A DNA stretch of 64,000 nt from Paenibacillus anaericanus (GCF_003994475.1 NZ_RZNY01000002.1:298536-362535); one strand, 5' to 3'. Positions 51,014 through 61,331 are shown, counted from the first letter of the stretch. Notes: generated from the sequence alone by a model not told the origin. Program-made: numbers and translations.

Positions 51014-51156
51014 TCCCTCCGCTGAATATTATTTAAATTTTCTTTAGTTTGTGATAGTATTCACCTTGTAATATTTTGTTCATACTGCGTTCTTATTTGG
51101 ATGATACTCTTACGATAACAAGTAATATTAACAATAATCTTAAAGGGGACATGATC

Positions 51157-51552
51157 ATGAAAAAATTATATTATACTTCCTTTTTCTATGTGATTCTTGG
51201 TTTATTGGCAGGCGTTGCCTACCGCGAAATTACAAAAATGAATGATTTCACAGGGGACACCGTATTAGTTGCCCTTCACACTCACATTTTGGTGTTAGGA
51301 TTTATCTTCTTTATCATTACTCTGATCTTGGCCAAGTTATTTAATGTACACGAAGCAAAATCCTTTGGTGCATTTTTCTATGTCTATAACTTTGGTTTGC
51401 TGATTACGATCGGGACTATGGCTACTCGAGGCATGCTACAAATTAACGGTGAGGATATTAGCTTCTTGCCACATATCGCTGGATTAGGTCATGCGATTCT
51501 AGGTGCAGGAATAATCTGGTTGCTTGTTATCCTCGGTAAACGAATCAAATAA
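51157..51552 (+). CDS. DUF2871 membrane protein
   Basis: A 131-residue protein with four transmembrane helices that match DUF2871: KKLYYTSFFYVILGLLAGVAYREITKMNDF, VALHTHILVLGFIFF and HIAGLGHAILGAGIIWLL. Several conserved histidines lie near the membrane surface (HTH; HIAGLGH), perhaps metal or heme ligands. The frame is open from 51076, but AAAGGGG lies 8 nt before the ATG at 51157. A terminator follows. Function is unknown. Confidence 0.85.
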   Translation: MKKLYYTSFFYVILGLLAGVAYREITKMNDFTGDTVLVALHTHILVLGFIFFIITLILAKLFNVHEAKSFGAFFYVYNFGLLITIGTMATRGMLQINGEDISFLPHIAGLGHAILGAGIIWLLVILGKRIK

Positions 51553-51560
51553 ATATAAGT

Positions 51561-51600
51561 GGGCTTCTGGACATTCATTCCAGGGGCCCTTCTTTATTTT
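51561..51600 (+). terminator. Terminator after the DUF2871 gene
   Basis: GGGC and CTGG (51561-51570) pair with CCAG and GCCC (51580-51589) around a small internal loop. TTCTTTATTTT follows. No gene is visible between here and 51859; the short frame at 51559-51762 covers this hairpin and is rejected. Confidence 0.7.
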
Positions 51601-51859
51601 GAGTCACGCTCCTCCAAAACCCTCCATTTGCTATATCCCCTTGAATTAACTAATGTCACTTCTCACTCTATAGAAAGATACATAACCTCGATAAACTTCG
51701 TTCGTTTTAATGATAAAAGTCCTATTCATATTTATTATCCAGTTACCGATAGTAAAATGTGATACCCATAGGACCATAAATTGATTAACTAATGATGTGA
51801 TCTCAAATTATATATGGTTATTCATACAACAAACTATCTACTTTATCAGGGGGAACAAT

Positions 51860-53551
51860 ATGCGTTCAGTCAGAAGCAAGCTTATCGGATCATTTTCAAT
51901 TGTATTAATATTTGTAGTGTTATTAGCCTATATGGGGTTGTCACAAGTGGCGAAGATGAGAGATTTCACGAGTGACGTAACAACTCGTTGGATGTACGGA
52001 ATTCAAACGATCGACCAAGTGAACTTATCTTTGGAACAATATGAAAGTAGCTATTTAAAACAGTCCCTTACAAAAGACACACAGGAACTGGAGCAGTTGA
52101 ATACTAGGATTGACTCTCTATTTCTCCAAATTGATGATGGAATCGTGAAATATCAATCTACCACTTTCACAGAAGAAGACAAGAAATTGTATACGGAACT
52201 CACCAATGTCTGGGCAACATATAAGGAGCTCATGGACTCCCTATTCTCGGGAAAGAATAGCGCCGAAGAACAAACTAAGATTGCTGAAGAAATCAGTGTA
52301 ACTTTTGATAAAATGAGAGTAACGATCGATGCTTTAATCCAAATAAATCATAATGGAGCCCAGCAAAGTGAACAGGATAGCCAAGCTTTATTCGTTAGCA
52401 CGGCATCGATCATTTTTTATATCGGGATTGCCATATTGATTATAATTTTAGTTCTCGCATGGCTGCTTACCCGGAATTTAACCAAACCCTTAATCGCTAC
52501 AACTGCAACAATGAATCTTATTGCTGCGGGTGATCTGACAGTTAAACCTATGGTCATTAATCGCAAAGATGAGTTTGGCACGATGATGGAAGCCGTCAAC
52601 CGAACCGTTGCCAATTTGCAGTTATCGGTTAAGCAAATGCAAGACTCATCAAACTCAATAGCCACTGCATCTCTACAAATGTATTACAGTTCGGAGCAGA
52701 ACTCAGAAGCTGCTCGACTTGTGGCGGAATCTATTCAACAAGTTGCCGTTGGTTCTGAAGAACAAGCTAACGCTGCTTCGGAATGCGGCAAGGTAATTGA
52801 TGAAATGGCACAGGGTGTCGGACGGATTGCTGAGTCAGCCGTAGAGGTGGCGGAATTGTCTCAATACGCCGCATCCCAAGCGACTATTGGCTCTGAAAGA
52901 ATCCTCGACGTTTCCGATCGAATGAAGAAGCTGAGTGATTCAGTAGAAATTGCAAGTCAAACCATTCATAAGCTTGAACAACAATCCGAACAAATTAATG
53001 TGATGTCATCTTTAATCGGACAAATTTCTGCTCAGACAAATTTACTTGCGCTAAATGCTAATATCGAGGCTGCACGAGCAGGCGAACACGGTCGATGCTT
53101 TGCAATTGTTGCTGGAGAAATCCGCAAGCTGGCCACTCAAAGTGATGAAGCATCACATAATATTACTGAATTGATTGAATCCATTAAACAAGATACGCTG
53201 ATTTCTGTTACTGCGATGAGCCAAAGTCTTGCTGAGGTTCAAGAAGGAGTATTATCTGTTGAGCATGCAGAACAAGCGTTTAAGGAAATCGTATTATCGA
53301 CTACAGACGTGTCGACGAGAGTCCAAGAGACTGCTGCAGCAACCGAGCAGCTTGCCGCAAGCTCGGAAGAAGTTGCCGCTTCGATTGCCAACATGGGTCA
53401 TATCGCACAACAGACTGCGGATATGTCACAGCAAGTGGCTGCATCGACGGAAGAGCAACTTGCTTCAAGCGAAGAAATTACGACTTCTTCACAATCAATG
53501 TCGGGAATTTCTAAAGAACTAAACAGCTTAGTAAGTCAATTCAAATTGTAA
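51860..53551 (+). CDS. Methyl-accepting chemotaxis protein
   Basis: A 563-residue chemoreceptor. A short cytosolic start and a first membrane helix ([20 protein letters not shown]) precede a periplasmic four-helix-bundle sensor of about 160 residues. A second helix ([21 protein letters not shown]), a HAMP domain and a long signalling coiled coil follow. The signalling tip has [40 protein letters not shown] (split here by family convention). GGGGGAACAAT precedes the ATG at 51860; the open frame upstream to 51797 has no binding site. The ligand is unknown. It is transcribed alone. Confidence 0.94.
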   Translation: MRSVRSKLIGSFSIVLIFVVLLAYMGLSQVAKMRDFTSDVTTRWMYGIQTIDQVNLSLEQYESSYLKQSLTKDTQELEQLNTRIDSLFLQIDDGIVKYQSTTFTEEDKKLYTELTNVWATYKELMDSLFSGKNSAEEQTKIAEEISVTFDKMRVTIDALIQINHNGAQQSEQDSQALFVSTASIIFYIGIAILIIILVLAWLLTRNLTKPLIATTATMNLIAAGDLTVKPMVINRKDEFGTMMEAVNRTVANLQLSVKQMQDSSNSIATASLQMYYSSEQNSEAARLVAESIQQVAVGSEEQANAASECGKVIDEMAQGVGRIAESAVEVAELSQYAASQATIGSERILDVSDRMKKLSDSVEIASQTIHKLEQQSEQINVMSSLIGQISAQTNLLALNANIEAARAGEHGRCFAIVAGEIRKLATQSDEASHNITELIESIKQDTLISVTAMSQSLAEVQEGVLSVEHAEQAFKEIVLSTTDVSTRVQETAAATEQLAASSEEVAASIANMGHIAQQTADMSQQVAASTEEQLASSEEITTSSQSMSGISKELNSLVSQFKL

Positions 53552-53645
53552 TTGAAGCTGTTTGGATTTTCCAAAGGTTAATGATACAATTTTAAAATAA
53601 ATCAATCTTAAATGATTTATATTTAAACTCGAAGGGATGAAGCAA

Positions 53646-54062
53646 ATGTCTGTTGATGTTTATATTAACTTTAATGGAAACTGTCGTGAAGCAGTGGAGT
53701 ATTATGCTCAGGTCTTTGAAACCGCTAAACCTCAAATTATGACCTTTGGAGAAACGCCACCTAATCCAGAATATCCCCTTCCAGACGAAGCAAAAGAACT
53801 TGTCATGCACACACGACTTAACATCAACGGTAGTAACGTCATGTTCTCTGATGTTTTCCCAGGTATGCCTTTTGTAGAAGGAAATAATATCAGCCTAGCC
53901 CTTGTCACCAATAATACGGATGATATTAAATCTTTCTTTAACAAACTGAAAGAAGACGGCAAGGTAGGCATGGAACTTCAAGAAACATTCTGGAGTAAAT
54001 GCTATGGTAGTCTAAAAGATAAATTCGGAATCGAATGGCAGTTTAGCCATCCAAGTGAATAA
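53646..54062 (+). CDS. PhnB-like VOC protein
   Basis: A 138-residue protein of the PhnB/3-demethylubiquinone-methyltransferase-like VOC group. It opens MSVDVYINFNGNCREAVEYYAQVF, has MHTRLNINGSNVMFSDVFPGMPF in the middle, and closes WSKCYGSLKDKFGIEWQFSH, the usual D-x-FG-x-x-W signature. These proteins are often dimers of unknown activity. The ATG at 53646 has GAAGGG about 9 nt upstream; ATG 53637 is too close. It is a single-gene unit with a terminator. Confidence 0.85.
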   Translation: MSVDVYINFNGNCREAVEYYAQVFETAKPQIMTFGETPPNPEYPLPDEAKELVMHTRLNINGSNVMFSDVFPGMPFVEGNNISLALVTNNTDDIKSFFNKLKEDGKVGMELQETFWSKCYGSLKDKFGIEWQFSHPSE

Positions 54063-54064
54063 TC

Positions 54065-54097
54065 AAAAGAGACCTAGCCGCTGCTAGGTCTCTTTTG
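54065..54097. terminator. Terminator between convergent genes
   Basis: A 14-bp stem (54065-54078 with 54083-54096) of AAAAGAGACCTAGC and its complement has A and T flanks that allow action on both strands. Confidence 0.92.
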
Positions 54098-54127
54098 TTA
54101 TTCTTGATATTACTTCATTACTTCATA

Positions 54128-57100
54128 CTATTCCATGTTCACTTCGATCGCTGATACTTCTCCATCACGTACGGCTATTGCATCTACTCCTTGAATAACA
54201 GCTCCATCATAATTCACAAACGTGCCATCACGTTTAATCAGTTTCATGCTACTTATAACCGTAGCATTGTCACCAAACGTATCTGCTCGGCGAGCATTGT
54301 GATATGTTACTTGCGTGCTTCCTAGGAAGTTAAAGGATACTTTACCCGACTCATCGAATAACCAGCTTGGTAATATTGGTGAAAGTGTAAGTGTTAACTG
54401 TCCCTCACGTACCTTAAATACGTTCTTGCCGGCCATCATACTTCTCCACATGCTGAGGAATTCTGCTGTAGATCCACTTAATCTAGCTACGAAACCTCTG
54501 CCATGCACCTCGGGATCAGGATTACTTCCCGTTGCAATAAATGAGGAATTCTCTAGGGTACTACGTCCGTATACTGCCGGATCAAGGAAAGGTACAAGTG
54601 ATGTCTTCAAGTCCTCGAAATACTCCTCATATAAACCTGCCTTCAATAGTCCTAACAAATATTTATAGGACATATGAAGGAAATTCGATTCACGTTCAAG
54701 CCAGCCTGGCGTAAAAGCACGCATACGTCCAATTTCATGAGACTCTGAATCTAAACTAACAGATGTCTGATACATCTGGGTCGTTTTATCGTACAGCCCC
54801 GATTTCTTAATCCGGTCATAAATATTTTTGGCCTGCTGTGGATCATTCAGTGTCTTCATCCAACGCGTAGGACCTTCCAAGAAATGTGGCAGAGCATAAA
54901 CCTCAAAGCTCTTCACTTTGGCTCTCTGCAGTCCATTGCTACTCAATTCTGGATTCCCGTTCGCGTCTACCACCCTTTCAAACTCTGTAGCTTCAAAACG
55001 GAAGTAGGTTGGAACAATTCCATCACCAAGCTCAACGGCTTTCGAAATACCTTCATCTATTTTAACTGCAAATGCTGAGAAGCCTTCCTCAATCACTTTC
55101 AAGGAAACCTCCCGCTCCACTCCCGTAATTCCAAAACGAATGCGTTCCCGATAAGCTTCACGTGCCAAGGCCACCACATCCCAATAAGTGAACGAGTCTG
55201 TCTTGCCATCTTGATAGTTCACAACGGCTTGATGAACCGCTTCGAACAAATCTGCAATTTCTTCAGGTAAGCGAATAGATTTCTCGCCGTATTCCTTCAT
55301 ACTTTCCAATAAGAAGGTCACCATTCGTTTCAATTCAACAGTCTCGCTCATCCCGGATCCAATCAACCCAGGAAGTCCATTCATTGCGTCATTCCACCCT
55401 GGTTTATTCGCTTCCATTTCGACGCCCATACCATAAGGATCTAGAGTGGAGAATTTATTTAGCGCCAATGAAACCATTTTTACAAAGAGGTTGGTATGAT
55501 ACACTTCCCCTTTGCCGCCTTCGGTTTGTAACCAGTTCGTATCGTTCATTTTACGTCCAAGCCGTTTTAACTTTTCCTCGTCTTCGATCAATGCATCATA
55601 CTGCCGGACTTGGTTCTGCAATATAACATATTTCTTGGAACGTGGTTGAACGTAAGCAGCACTATCATAAAAAGCATAAGTCTCGTCTGCAAACAACAGC
55701 TCTTCCTTCTTGTCTGGGAATATATCAAGGTAGCCATCTACTAAGTCCATGTTGTAAGTCCAGTGATCACTCCAGAAGCCTTCGCCGAAACCAGCTTCAA
55801 AATTTTGCTGTGAAAGAGCTAGTACACCACTAAGTAATTGCTCTTCAGTTACATTCAGCTGAACTTCATGATCCGCAAGGAAATTAACAATTTTACCCGG
55901 AGTAAATTTACCATTACACACTTTCAGCACTTCTTCGTGCTGATCTGCTACTGCAGTTCTGATCCATTCTTGTAGCTTACCTTCATTCTCAGGTTTAACA
56001 TTAAAACTACACCCCTGCACGCTAAGTGGATTATATCCGTCGGCCTGCATCAGACTATAGAACATTTTAATATTAAACGTTCCTACCTTAGGGTTAAAGA
56101 ACACATCATTACGGCGGTTCTGGTTCATATCCCGGAAATTCCCGTTACCTTGAGAGTAGTATTCCGGTGCTATGGAGAAGAAATTGTAATCCCGTTCCAA
56201 ATCACCATGTTTGCGTGAGTAAAGATGTACAACGAAACCTTCACCTTCATTATCAAAAATAAACGGGTAACCCCCACGGAGGAAATTATCCATATAGGAC
56301 TGCTTAGCATACGCGTCAAATAATTCAGATGATGTCTGCGTAGCGATATCTGTCGTCAGTTCTTCAACTAAACTCTCTGCCTCTTCTCGCTTGCGAGAAA
56401 TGTAGTCTGCAGAGCATAGAAGATCTGCTTTGGTATTGATTTTCTCAATATCATTCACATGACCGATGATCGTATTCAAGGATAGGCTTTCCCCTGGAGC
56501 AAGACTTTGTGAGGCCCCACTGAAACCACAAGGTACTTTATTGACAGGGTATTGTGGCTGCTCCTTAAGCTCAGCAAGTGAAGTCATCGCAAAATGGTCG
56601 GGATACATGAGCGAGGTATTGCCACCGAACACAACTTCAAAATCAACGATCGGTGCAATGCGTTTGCCTTCTCCAGTGAATGATAGATAGAAATGTCCAC
56701 TCGTCACTGCACTTACTCGTGCCTCATCTGCTGTACTCGAACGGACGTGATAGAACGGAATGTCATTCTCAAGATTGTAGACTTCCATCCAGCTCCGCAA
56801 CAAATTACCTATCTCTTTAAATCCGCTATTTTCTACACCATAAGGAAGAATTTCCGGCATTCCATCCATTAGTTCCAGTTGAACTGGTTCTTTGCCGATA
56901 TTCACAATTTCAACCTGGCGGACCAAAGCAGCGTAATCATCATTAGGTAAATTGAAGTAATTGACCACGGTCTTCAATCCATATCCCGTATGAGTTTCTT
57001 CGATTGTAAGTCCATTCGGAGAGATCCTCATCACGCGAGAAGCTTCTGCATCAGGACGTGCCGATTGAAATGGTTCGTAGATAGTATCTTTTCCTAGTAT

Positions 57101-57349
57101 TTTGATGAAAGTCCGAAATCCATTGGCTGCTACATTCTTGTACGTAATGCTCGCAGGGGAGAATTCCATGATGGCGGAGTTTTTGTCGCGAATACCAAAG
57201 CTACATACCGCTTGGCCCCGATTGACATAGAACGTCCACATTGGAATACCCTTTAATCCCGCCATCCCCGGTAAGAAACTGGAGAACGGTTTGGCTTGAT
57301 GAAATTGCTCGATAACAAATGAATTATTCTCATAATAATACTTAGTCAT
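54128..57349 (-). CDS. GH94/GH161-type glycoside phosphorylase
   Basis: A 1073-residue enzyme with an N-terminal beta-sandwich and an (alpha/alpha)6-barrel catalytic domain. The N-terminus contains PFSSFLPGMAGLKGIPMWTFYVNRGQ, and the catalytic-acid region KPGWNDAMNGLPGLIGSGMSET carries the general acid Asp as in GH94-clan phosphorylases. Its size and start resemble the GH161 beta-1,3-glucan phosphorylase branch first described in Paenibacillus. The exact family cannot be confirmed by eye, and cellobiose or another beta-glucoside remains possible. AGGAGTG precedes the ATG. It is 12 nt from the GH30 gene and co-transcribed with it, so the pair probably degrades a beta-glucan inside the cell. 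Confidence 0.82.
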   Translation of the reverse strand: MTKYYYENNSFVIEQFHQAKPFSSFLPGMAGLKGIPMWTFYVNRGQAVCSFGIRDKNSAIMEFSPASITYKNVAANGFRTFIKILGKDTIYEPFQSARPDAEASRVMRISPNGLTIEETHTGYGLKTVVNYFNLPNDDYAALVRQVEIVNIGKEPVQLELMDGMPEILPYGVENSGFKEIGNLLRSWMEVYNLENDIPFYHVRSSTADEARVSAVTSGHFYLSFTGEGKRIAPIVDFEVVFGGNTSLMYPDHFAMTSLAELKEQPQYPVNKVPCGFSGASQSLAPGESLSLNTIIGHVNDIEKINTKADLLCSADYISRKREEAESLVEELTTDIATQTSSELFDAYAKQSYMDNFLRGGYPFIFDNEGEGFVVHLYSRKHGDLERDYNFFSIAPEYYSQGNGNFRDMNQNRRNDVFFNPKVGTFNIKMFYSLMQADGYNPLSVQGCSFNVKPENEGKLQEWIRTAVADQHEEVLKVCNGKFTPGKIVNFLADHEVQLNVTEEQLLSGVLALSQQNFEAGFGEGFWSDHWTYNMDLVDGYLDIFPDKKEELLFADETYAFYDSAAYVQPRSKKYVILQNQVRQYDALIEDEEKLKRLGRKMNDTNWLQTEGGKGEVYHTNLFVKMVSLALNKFSTLDPYGMGVEMEANKPGWNDAMNGLPGLIGSGMSETVELKRMVTFLLESMKEYGEKSIRLPEEIADLFEAVHQAVVNYQDGKTDSFTYWDVVALAREAYRERIRFGITGVEREVSLKVIEEGFSAFAVKIDEGISKAVELGDGIVPTYFRFEATEFERVVDANGNPELSSNGLQRAKVKSFEVYALPHFLEGPTRWMKTLNDPQQAKNIYDRIKKSGLYDKTTQMYQTSVSLDSESHEIGRMRAFTPGWLERESNFLHMSYKYLLGLLKAGLYEEYFEDLKTSLVPFLDPAVYGRSTLENSSFIATGSNPDPEVHGRGFVARLSGSTAEFLSMWRSMMAGKNVFKVREGQLTLTLSPILPSWLFDESGKVSFNFLGSTQVTYHNARRADTFGDNATVISSMKLIKRDGTFVNYDGAVIQGVDAIAVRDGEVSAIEVNME

Positions 57350-57361
57350 GTGTATTCACTC

Positions 57362-58702
57362 CTATTTTGTAATGATATAAGTAGCAATGGAATGAGGTTG
57401 TAACTCTACCTCTAACTTACTTTCTTCTAGGCCTAAAGTGGCTTTTTGAACATCATCCGTTTCATTCATCACTACCACTGCGATGTTGCCATCAGGATTT
57501 AAGAACGCAGTACTTTGTAAACTGTTAATCTTAGATGTTTGACCAATACGTACGGCACCTGGTGCGATATACTTACTGAAATGTCCAATGTAATAATAAG
57601 AGCTATTATAATGAATCGTATCTGTAACCGTGTCCGCTATAATTGGCGCATCACAATAGTTGCCTACGTGATTAGGTCCACCCATCTCATCAAGTACAAT
57701 ATTCCAATCCAAGTACCCCTCTATCCAGTTGTTCAAATCTCCAATCATGTTTCTGCCATATCTTTCACCTGTAAACCATTCACCAAGCTTAACTCCACCC
57801 TCTTGGCATCCTTCAGTAAGTAACAGATGTTTGTCAGGAAACAGTTCATGCACCTTACCAACATTCCCAAAATCCTCGCTCACATACCAATGTATCCCTG
57901 TGCCCCAGACATACTTAGCTGCTTCTGGATCTGACAGTACAACTGATGCTCGATCAACAATAATGTCGCGATTATGATCCACGATCAGGATTTTAACTTC
58001 CTCATAGCCCTCACTGTGCATGATCGGACCTAAATGATTTTTAATGAAATCACGCTCTTCTTCTGCACTATAAATACAGGAATCCCATGTCTGCACTGCC
58101 GCAGGCTCATTTTGCACTGTAACGCCCCAGATTGGAATGCCTTCCTTCCCGTAAGCTTCGATAAATTTGGTGAAATAACGTGCCCAAACATGCGCGTATT
58201 CTTCTTTAAGTTGGCCACCGTTATTCATTTCTCCATTCGTTTTCATCCATGCCGGTGGACTCCAAGGAGAAGCAAGCATGGTGAACGATCCACCTTTGAC
58301 CTTCATCGCATCTTTAATAAGCGGTAACACCCATTGATGATCATGTGATATGTCAAAAGTAGATAGTTCTGTATCGTTATCGGCCACATACGTATAGTTT
58401 CCAAGCGCAAAGTCACAGCTATGAATATGTACCCTCCCGATGGAATATCCTAGTCCTTCCGTGGGATCAAAATAGCTGCGAATGACTTTTTCCCGATTCT
58501 TCGCACTTACACGAGACAAGGTATAAGCAGCAGATTCCGTGAATGCGCCACCAAAACCAATTACACTCTGATACTTCGTACTGAGATCTAGTTCAACATC
58601 CGCCACTTCTCCTGAAGTTCGGCTTAGAACAGGGACACTCCCCTTATCTGTTAAACGTTCACCAGAATCTTTTGCAGTTACGATCATTTGAACTTGCTTC
58701 AT
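57362..58702 (-). CDS. GH30 beta-glycosidase (glucosylceramidase-like)
   Basis: A 446-residue TIM-barrel enzyme with flanking beta domain. The acid/base Glu lies in WGVTVQNEPAAVQTWDSC and the nucleophile Glu in HLLLTEGCQEGG, both standard for GH30. FQSVIGFGGAFTESAAY-like sequence (YQSVIGFGGAFTESAAY) and WSPPAWMKTNGEMN are also typical. There is no signal peptide, so it acts in the cytosol, matching its operon partner phosphorylase. AAGGAG lies 11 nt before ATG at 58702; the frame to 58738 extends through the operator. Its control region holds a LacI-type palindrome. Confidence 0.9.
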   Translation of the reverse strand: MKQVQMIVTAKDSGERLTDKGSVPVLSRTSGEVADVELDLSTKYQSVIGFGGAFTESAAYTLSRVSAKNREKVIRSYFDPTEGLGYSIGRVHIHSCDFALGNYTYVADNDTELSTFDISHDHQWVLPLIKDAMKVKGGSFTMLASPWSPPAWMKTNGEMNNGGQLKEEYAHVWARYFTKFIEAYGKEGIPIWGVTVQNEPAAVQTWDSCIYSAEEERDFIKNHLGPIMHSEGYEEVKILIVDHNRDIIVDRASVVLSDPEAAKYVWGTGIHWYVSEDFGNVGKVHELFPDKHLLLTEGCQEGGVKLGEWFTGERYGRNMIGDLNNWIEGYLDWNIVLDEMGGPNHVGNYCDAPIIADTVTDTIHYNSSYYYIGHFSKYIAPGAVRIGQTSKINSLQSTAFLNPDGNIAVVVMNETDDVQKATLGLEESKLEVELQPHSIATYIITK

Positions 58703-58732
58703 TAATCGAACAACTCCTTGTCCCATATAGTC

Positions 58733-58746
58733 CGACACCGGTTTCG
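58733..58746. promoter_or_regulatory. LacI-type operator of the GH30 operon
   Basis: CGACACCGGTTTCG is a near-perfect palindrome (12 of 14 positions symmetric) with the central CG and ACCGGT core typical of LacI-family operators. It lies just before the GH30 start and downstream of the lacI gene, on the same strand, so that repressor is its likely ligand. Confidence 0.75.
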
Positions 58747-58811
58747 AAAATTCCTAAAAAAATATTCCTCGGAATTTTTTCTTCTCTTTTTTTGATTCTT
58801 GGAACTAATAA

Positions 58812-59825
58812 TTAATGGTTAACAATACCACACGAATCCCTAACGACTAATCGTACAGGTAACATCATGGATTCAGCCACATCTGAAGGGTTATCTATAG
58901 ACCGGATCAGAATTTGTGCAGCCTCATTTCCCAAAAGTGCTGTATCTTGTCCAATTGTTGTTAATGCAGGAGTGATATATTGAGATAGATCAATATTATC
59001 AAATCCAATGATAGACAAATCCTCGGGAATATGAAGTCCTCGCTCCTTTGCAGCCCTCACTGCACCCAGTGCTAAATGGTCTCCCGCCGCATACACAGCA
59101 GTTGGTCGATCCTCTAAATCCAAGAGTTGCATCATTGCCGCGTAGCCGCTTTCAATTGAGAAAAACCCGCCGTTGACTATATACGAATCCTGCTTCTCTA
59201 AATTCAGCTTAGAGATCGCGAGTTCATACCCTTGTTCACGCTTGGAGCCAGCAAAGGTATTAGTCCCTCCTGAAATATGGGCAATTTTGCGATGGCCTAG
59301 TGAATGTAAATACTCCACGGCCAGATAACTACCTCTTTCGTTGTCAGAATAAACGGTATGTGCTTGTGAGGTTTCATAATCCAGAATGACACATGGAATA
59401 TCACTGTCCAGAAGCTCTCTGAAATAAGGATCTTCATAATCCGACAGCACGACAACTACACCATCTACACCTCTGATCTTGCAATTCTCCAAGTACCCGC
59501 TTTGTTTCCCACCGACATCTTTGGAAATGAACATTAGAGCATATCCTTTGTTCACGACGGCTTGTTTGAAACTCTCGATGACTGCACTAAAAAAGGGATG
59601 CTGCATTCCGATACCTGAGGATTCAACAAATAGTACACCAATCGTCCAAGATTTCTTGGTAGTTAATGTACGTGCATGAGCGTTAGGCAAATAACCAAGC
59701 TCTTTAGCAGCTTGTAAAATAGCCTGACGAGTCTGCTTTCTCACATCTGTATAATTGTTGAATACTTTAGAAACTGTTGTGGGCGAATAACCTGTTTTCT
59801 TTGCAATATCATAAATAGTTGTCAA
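58812..59825 (-). CDS. LacI family transcriptional regulator
   Basis: A 337-residue regulator with the N-terminal LacI helix-turn-helix TTIYDIAKKTGYSPTTVSKVFNNYTDVRKQTRQAI and hinge RTLTTKKS. A periplasmic-binding-protein-like sugar domain ends in VRLVVRDSC, with the SxxGFDNIDLSQYITP signature (SIIGFDNIDLSQY). The TTG at 59825 lies 11 nt after AGGAG and gives the usual start; GTG at 59837 lies inside the binding site. It precedes the GH30-phosphorylase operon on the same strand and probably represses it until an inducing sugar appears. Confidence 0.93.
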   Translation of the reverse strand: MTTIYDIAKKTGYSPTTVSKVFNNYTDVRKQTRQAILQAAKELGYLPNAHARTLTTKKSWTIGVLFVESSGIGMQHPFFSAVIESFKQAVVNKGYALMFISKDVGGKQSGYLENCKIRGVDGVVVVLSDYEDPYFRELLDSDIPCVILDYETSQAHTVYSDNERGSYLAVEYLHSLGHRKIAHISGGTNTFAGSKREQGYELAISKLNLEKQDSYIVNGGFFSIESGYAAMMQLLDLEDRPTAVYAAGDHLALGAVRAAKERGLHIPEDLSIIGFDNIDLSQYITPALTTIGQDTALLGNEAAQILIRSIDNPSDVAESMMLPVRLVVRDSCGIVNH

Positions 59826-60005
59826 TCGGGAATTCACTCCTGTTGCAAATAAATCGCATGTGATACATTGTTTAATTGCATTTTAATCGTTTATCTAGGG
59901 AACGTCAAACATAAAAAAGTGGTTGTTGAAGCTTATTAGTGGAAATCACTATTACTTAAAAGTACAATTAAACCTAATAGATTAAGTAATGAAGGGCGAT
60001 GTTCC

Positions 60006-60602
60006 TTGATGATAAATAGTAAAATGAATCCTAAGGTTGATGAATTTTTAAGTAAAGCCAAACAGTGGCAGGCAGAATTCGAGAAATTGAGATTGATTGT
60101 TCTTGACTGTAAGCTGACCGAAGAATTGAAATGGGGTGTCCCTTGTTACACATTTCAGAACAATAACATCGTTTTAATACATGGATTTAAAGAATATTGT
60201 GCAATACTGTTTATCAAAGGCTCCTTGTTACATGATACCTATCGTATTCTAATCCAACAAACGGAAAAGGTTCAGGCGGGGCGCCAGATTCGGTTCACCA
60301 ATGTTCAAGATATAGAAGCAATAGAACCCATCTTAAAAGCCTATATTTATGAAGCCATTGAAGTTGAAAAAGCCGGTTTGAAAGTGGATTTTAAAAAGAA
60401 TGCAGAATTGATAATTCCTGAAGAACTTCAGAATAAATTCGATGAAATCCCTGATTTGAAACCGGCCTTTGAAGCCTTGACGCCTGGACGCCAAAGAGCA
60501 TACCTTTATTATTTCTCTGAACCCAAACAATCCAAAACCAGAGTGTCAAGGGTTGAAAAATATGTGCAGCAAATCCTAGGTGGAAAGGGCTTAAATGATT
60601 AG
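60006..60602 (+). CDS. YdeI/DUF1801-OmdA family protein
   Basis: A 198-residue protein with a DUF1801-like N-terminal half (LTEELKWGVPCYTFQNNNIVLIHGFKEYCAILFIKGSLL) and a C-terminal OmdA half (PEELQNKFDEIPDLKPAFEALTPGRQRAYLYYFSEPKQSKTRVSRVEKY). The layout is the one annotated as YdeI/OmpD-associated. The function is unknown. A TTG at 60006 lies 9 nt after GAAGGG and an ATG follows at 60009; either may start. The gene is divergent from lacI. Confidence 0.82.
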   Translation: MMINSKMNPKVDEFLSKAKQWQAEFEKLRLIVLDCKLTEELKWGVPCYTFQNNNIVLIHGFKEYCAILFIKGSLLHDTYRILIQQTEKVQAGRQIRFTNVQDIEAIEPILKAYIYEAIEVEKAGLKVDFKKNAELIIPEELQNKFDEIPDLKPAFEALTPGRQRAYLYYFSEPKQSKTRVSRVEKYVQQILGGKGLND

Positions 60603-60643
60603 GCCCAGCCATGTCATGGTTCTGGGCAAAATGCTACCGTTAA

Positions 60644-61327
60644 CTATTTCCGCTTCATGTTCCGAATCATCTTCTTTGTTTCCTGATCCACCCGATATGA
60701 CTCCGTTATTTTCTGCAAGGCTTTGTTGTAAGTGAAGTCGTCTAGTGCGTTGCTTTTCAAAAAAGTCATGGTTCTCTCGGGCAGCTTCACATAACAGATG
60801 GAAACTGCCCAGGCAACCGCCATTTTGACATAATACCCCTCATGATTAATACTATCCAAACACTCTAGAACCCTATCGATGTATTCCTCTGCAATGTAAT
60901 AATCAAGCAGCATAACCACGCCAAAACGTATTTCGTATTCTTTGCTCGACATGAGATATGGCTGTAAAAACTCCCAAACTCGTGGCATATTCGCCTTTGT
61001 GATTTTTAACCCCACACAAAAACTATCACATACCGACCAATTATCAATTTTGGGTACGAAATCCGCGACATAACGTAACGATTCTTCGATATCTGTTCTA
61101 ACATAACCAATGACTATACCTTGTAACATGACTTCCTCAAAATAATGATCTTCCGCATGTTCAAGATACGTGCGCCAATCTTCTTTTACAATTTGCTTTG
61201 CTAGGCTGCGCAGTAACGGTATTCGAACTCCCAATACATTATTAATGTTCGGGATCAGTGCCGCTGAAAATTTCTGATATTCCTCTTCTGCTAATTCCAT
61301 GATCTGTTCTCTTATTGTTTTTTCCAT
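60644..61327 (-). CDS. AlkD-like DNA alkylation repair protein
   Basis: A 227-residue all-helical HEAT-like repeat protein of the DNA alkylation repair (AlkD/AlkC, PF08713) group. It shows the repeated helix pairs and the region FVPKIDNWSVCDSFCVGLKI with the W and D residues characteristic of the family (usually D-x-W-x-x-x-D). Members excise alkylated bases by a non-flipping mechanism. AAGGAG lies 7 nt before the ATG at 61327, and the longer frame from 61393 lacks support. It follows the hydrolase gene by 4 nt in a TetR-headed operon. Confidence 0.84.
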   Translation of the reverse strand: MEKTIREQIMELAEEEYQKFSAALIPNINNVLGVRIPLLRSLAKQIVKEDWRTYLEHAEDHYFEEVMLQGIVIGYVRTDIEESLRYVADFVPKIDNWSVCDSFCVGLKITKANMPRVWEFLQPYLMSSKEYEIRFGVVMLLDYYIAEEYIDRVLECLDSINHEGYYVKMAVAWAVSICYVKLPERTMTFLKSNALDDFTYNKALQKITESYRVDQETKKMIRNMKRK

Positions 61328-61331
61328 TGTG

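Noticed and set aside
51559-51762. 67-codon plus-strand frame after the DUF2871 gene
   Set aside because: It starts within the terminator hairpin and has no Shine-Dalgarno sequence.
60603-60627. Hairpin GCCCAG/CTGGGC between convergent genes
   Set aside because: The stem is stable, but no T-run follows on either strand, so it was not listed as a terminator.
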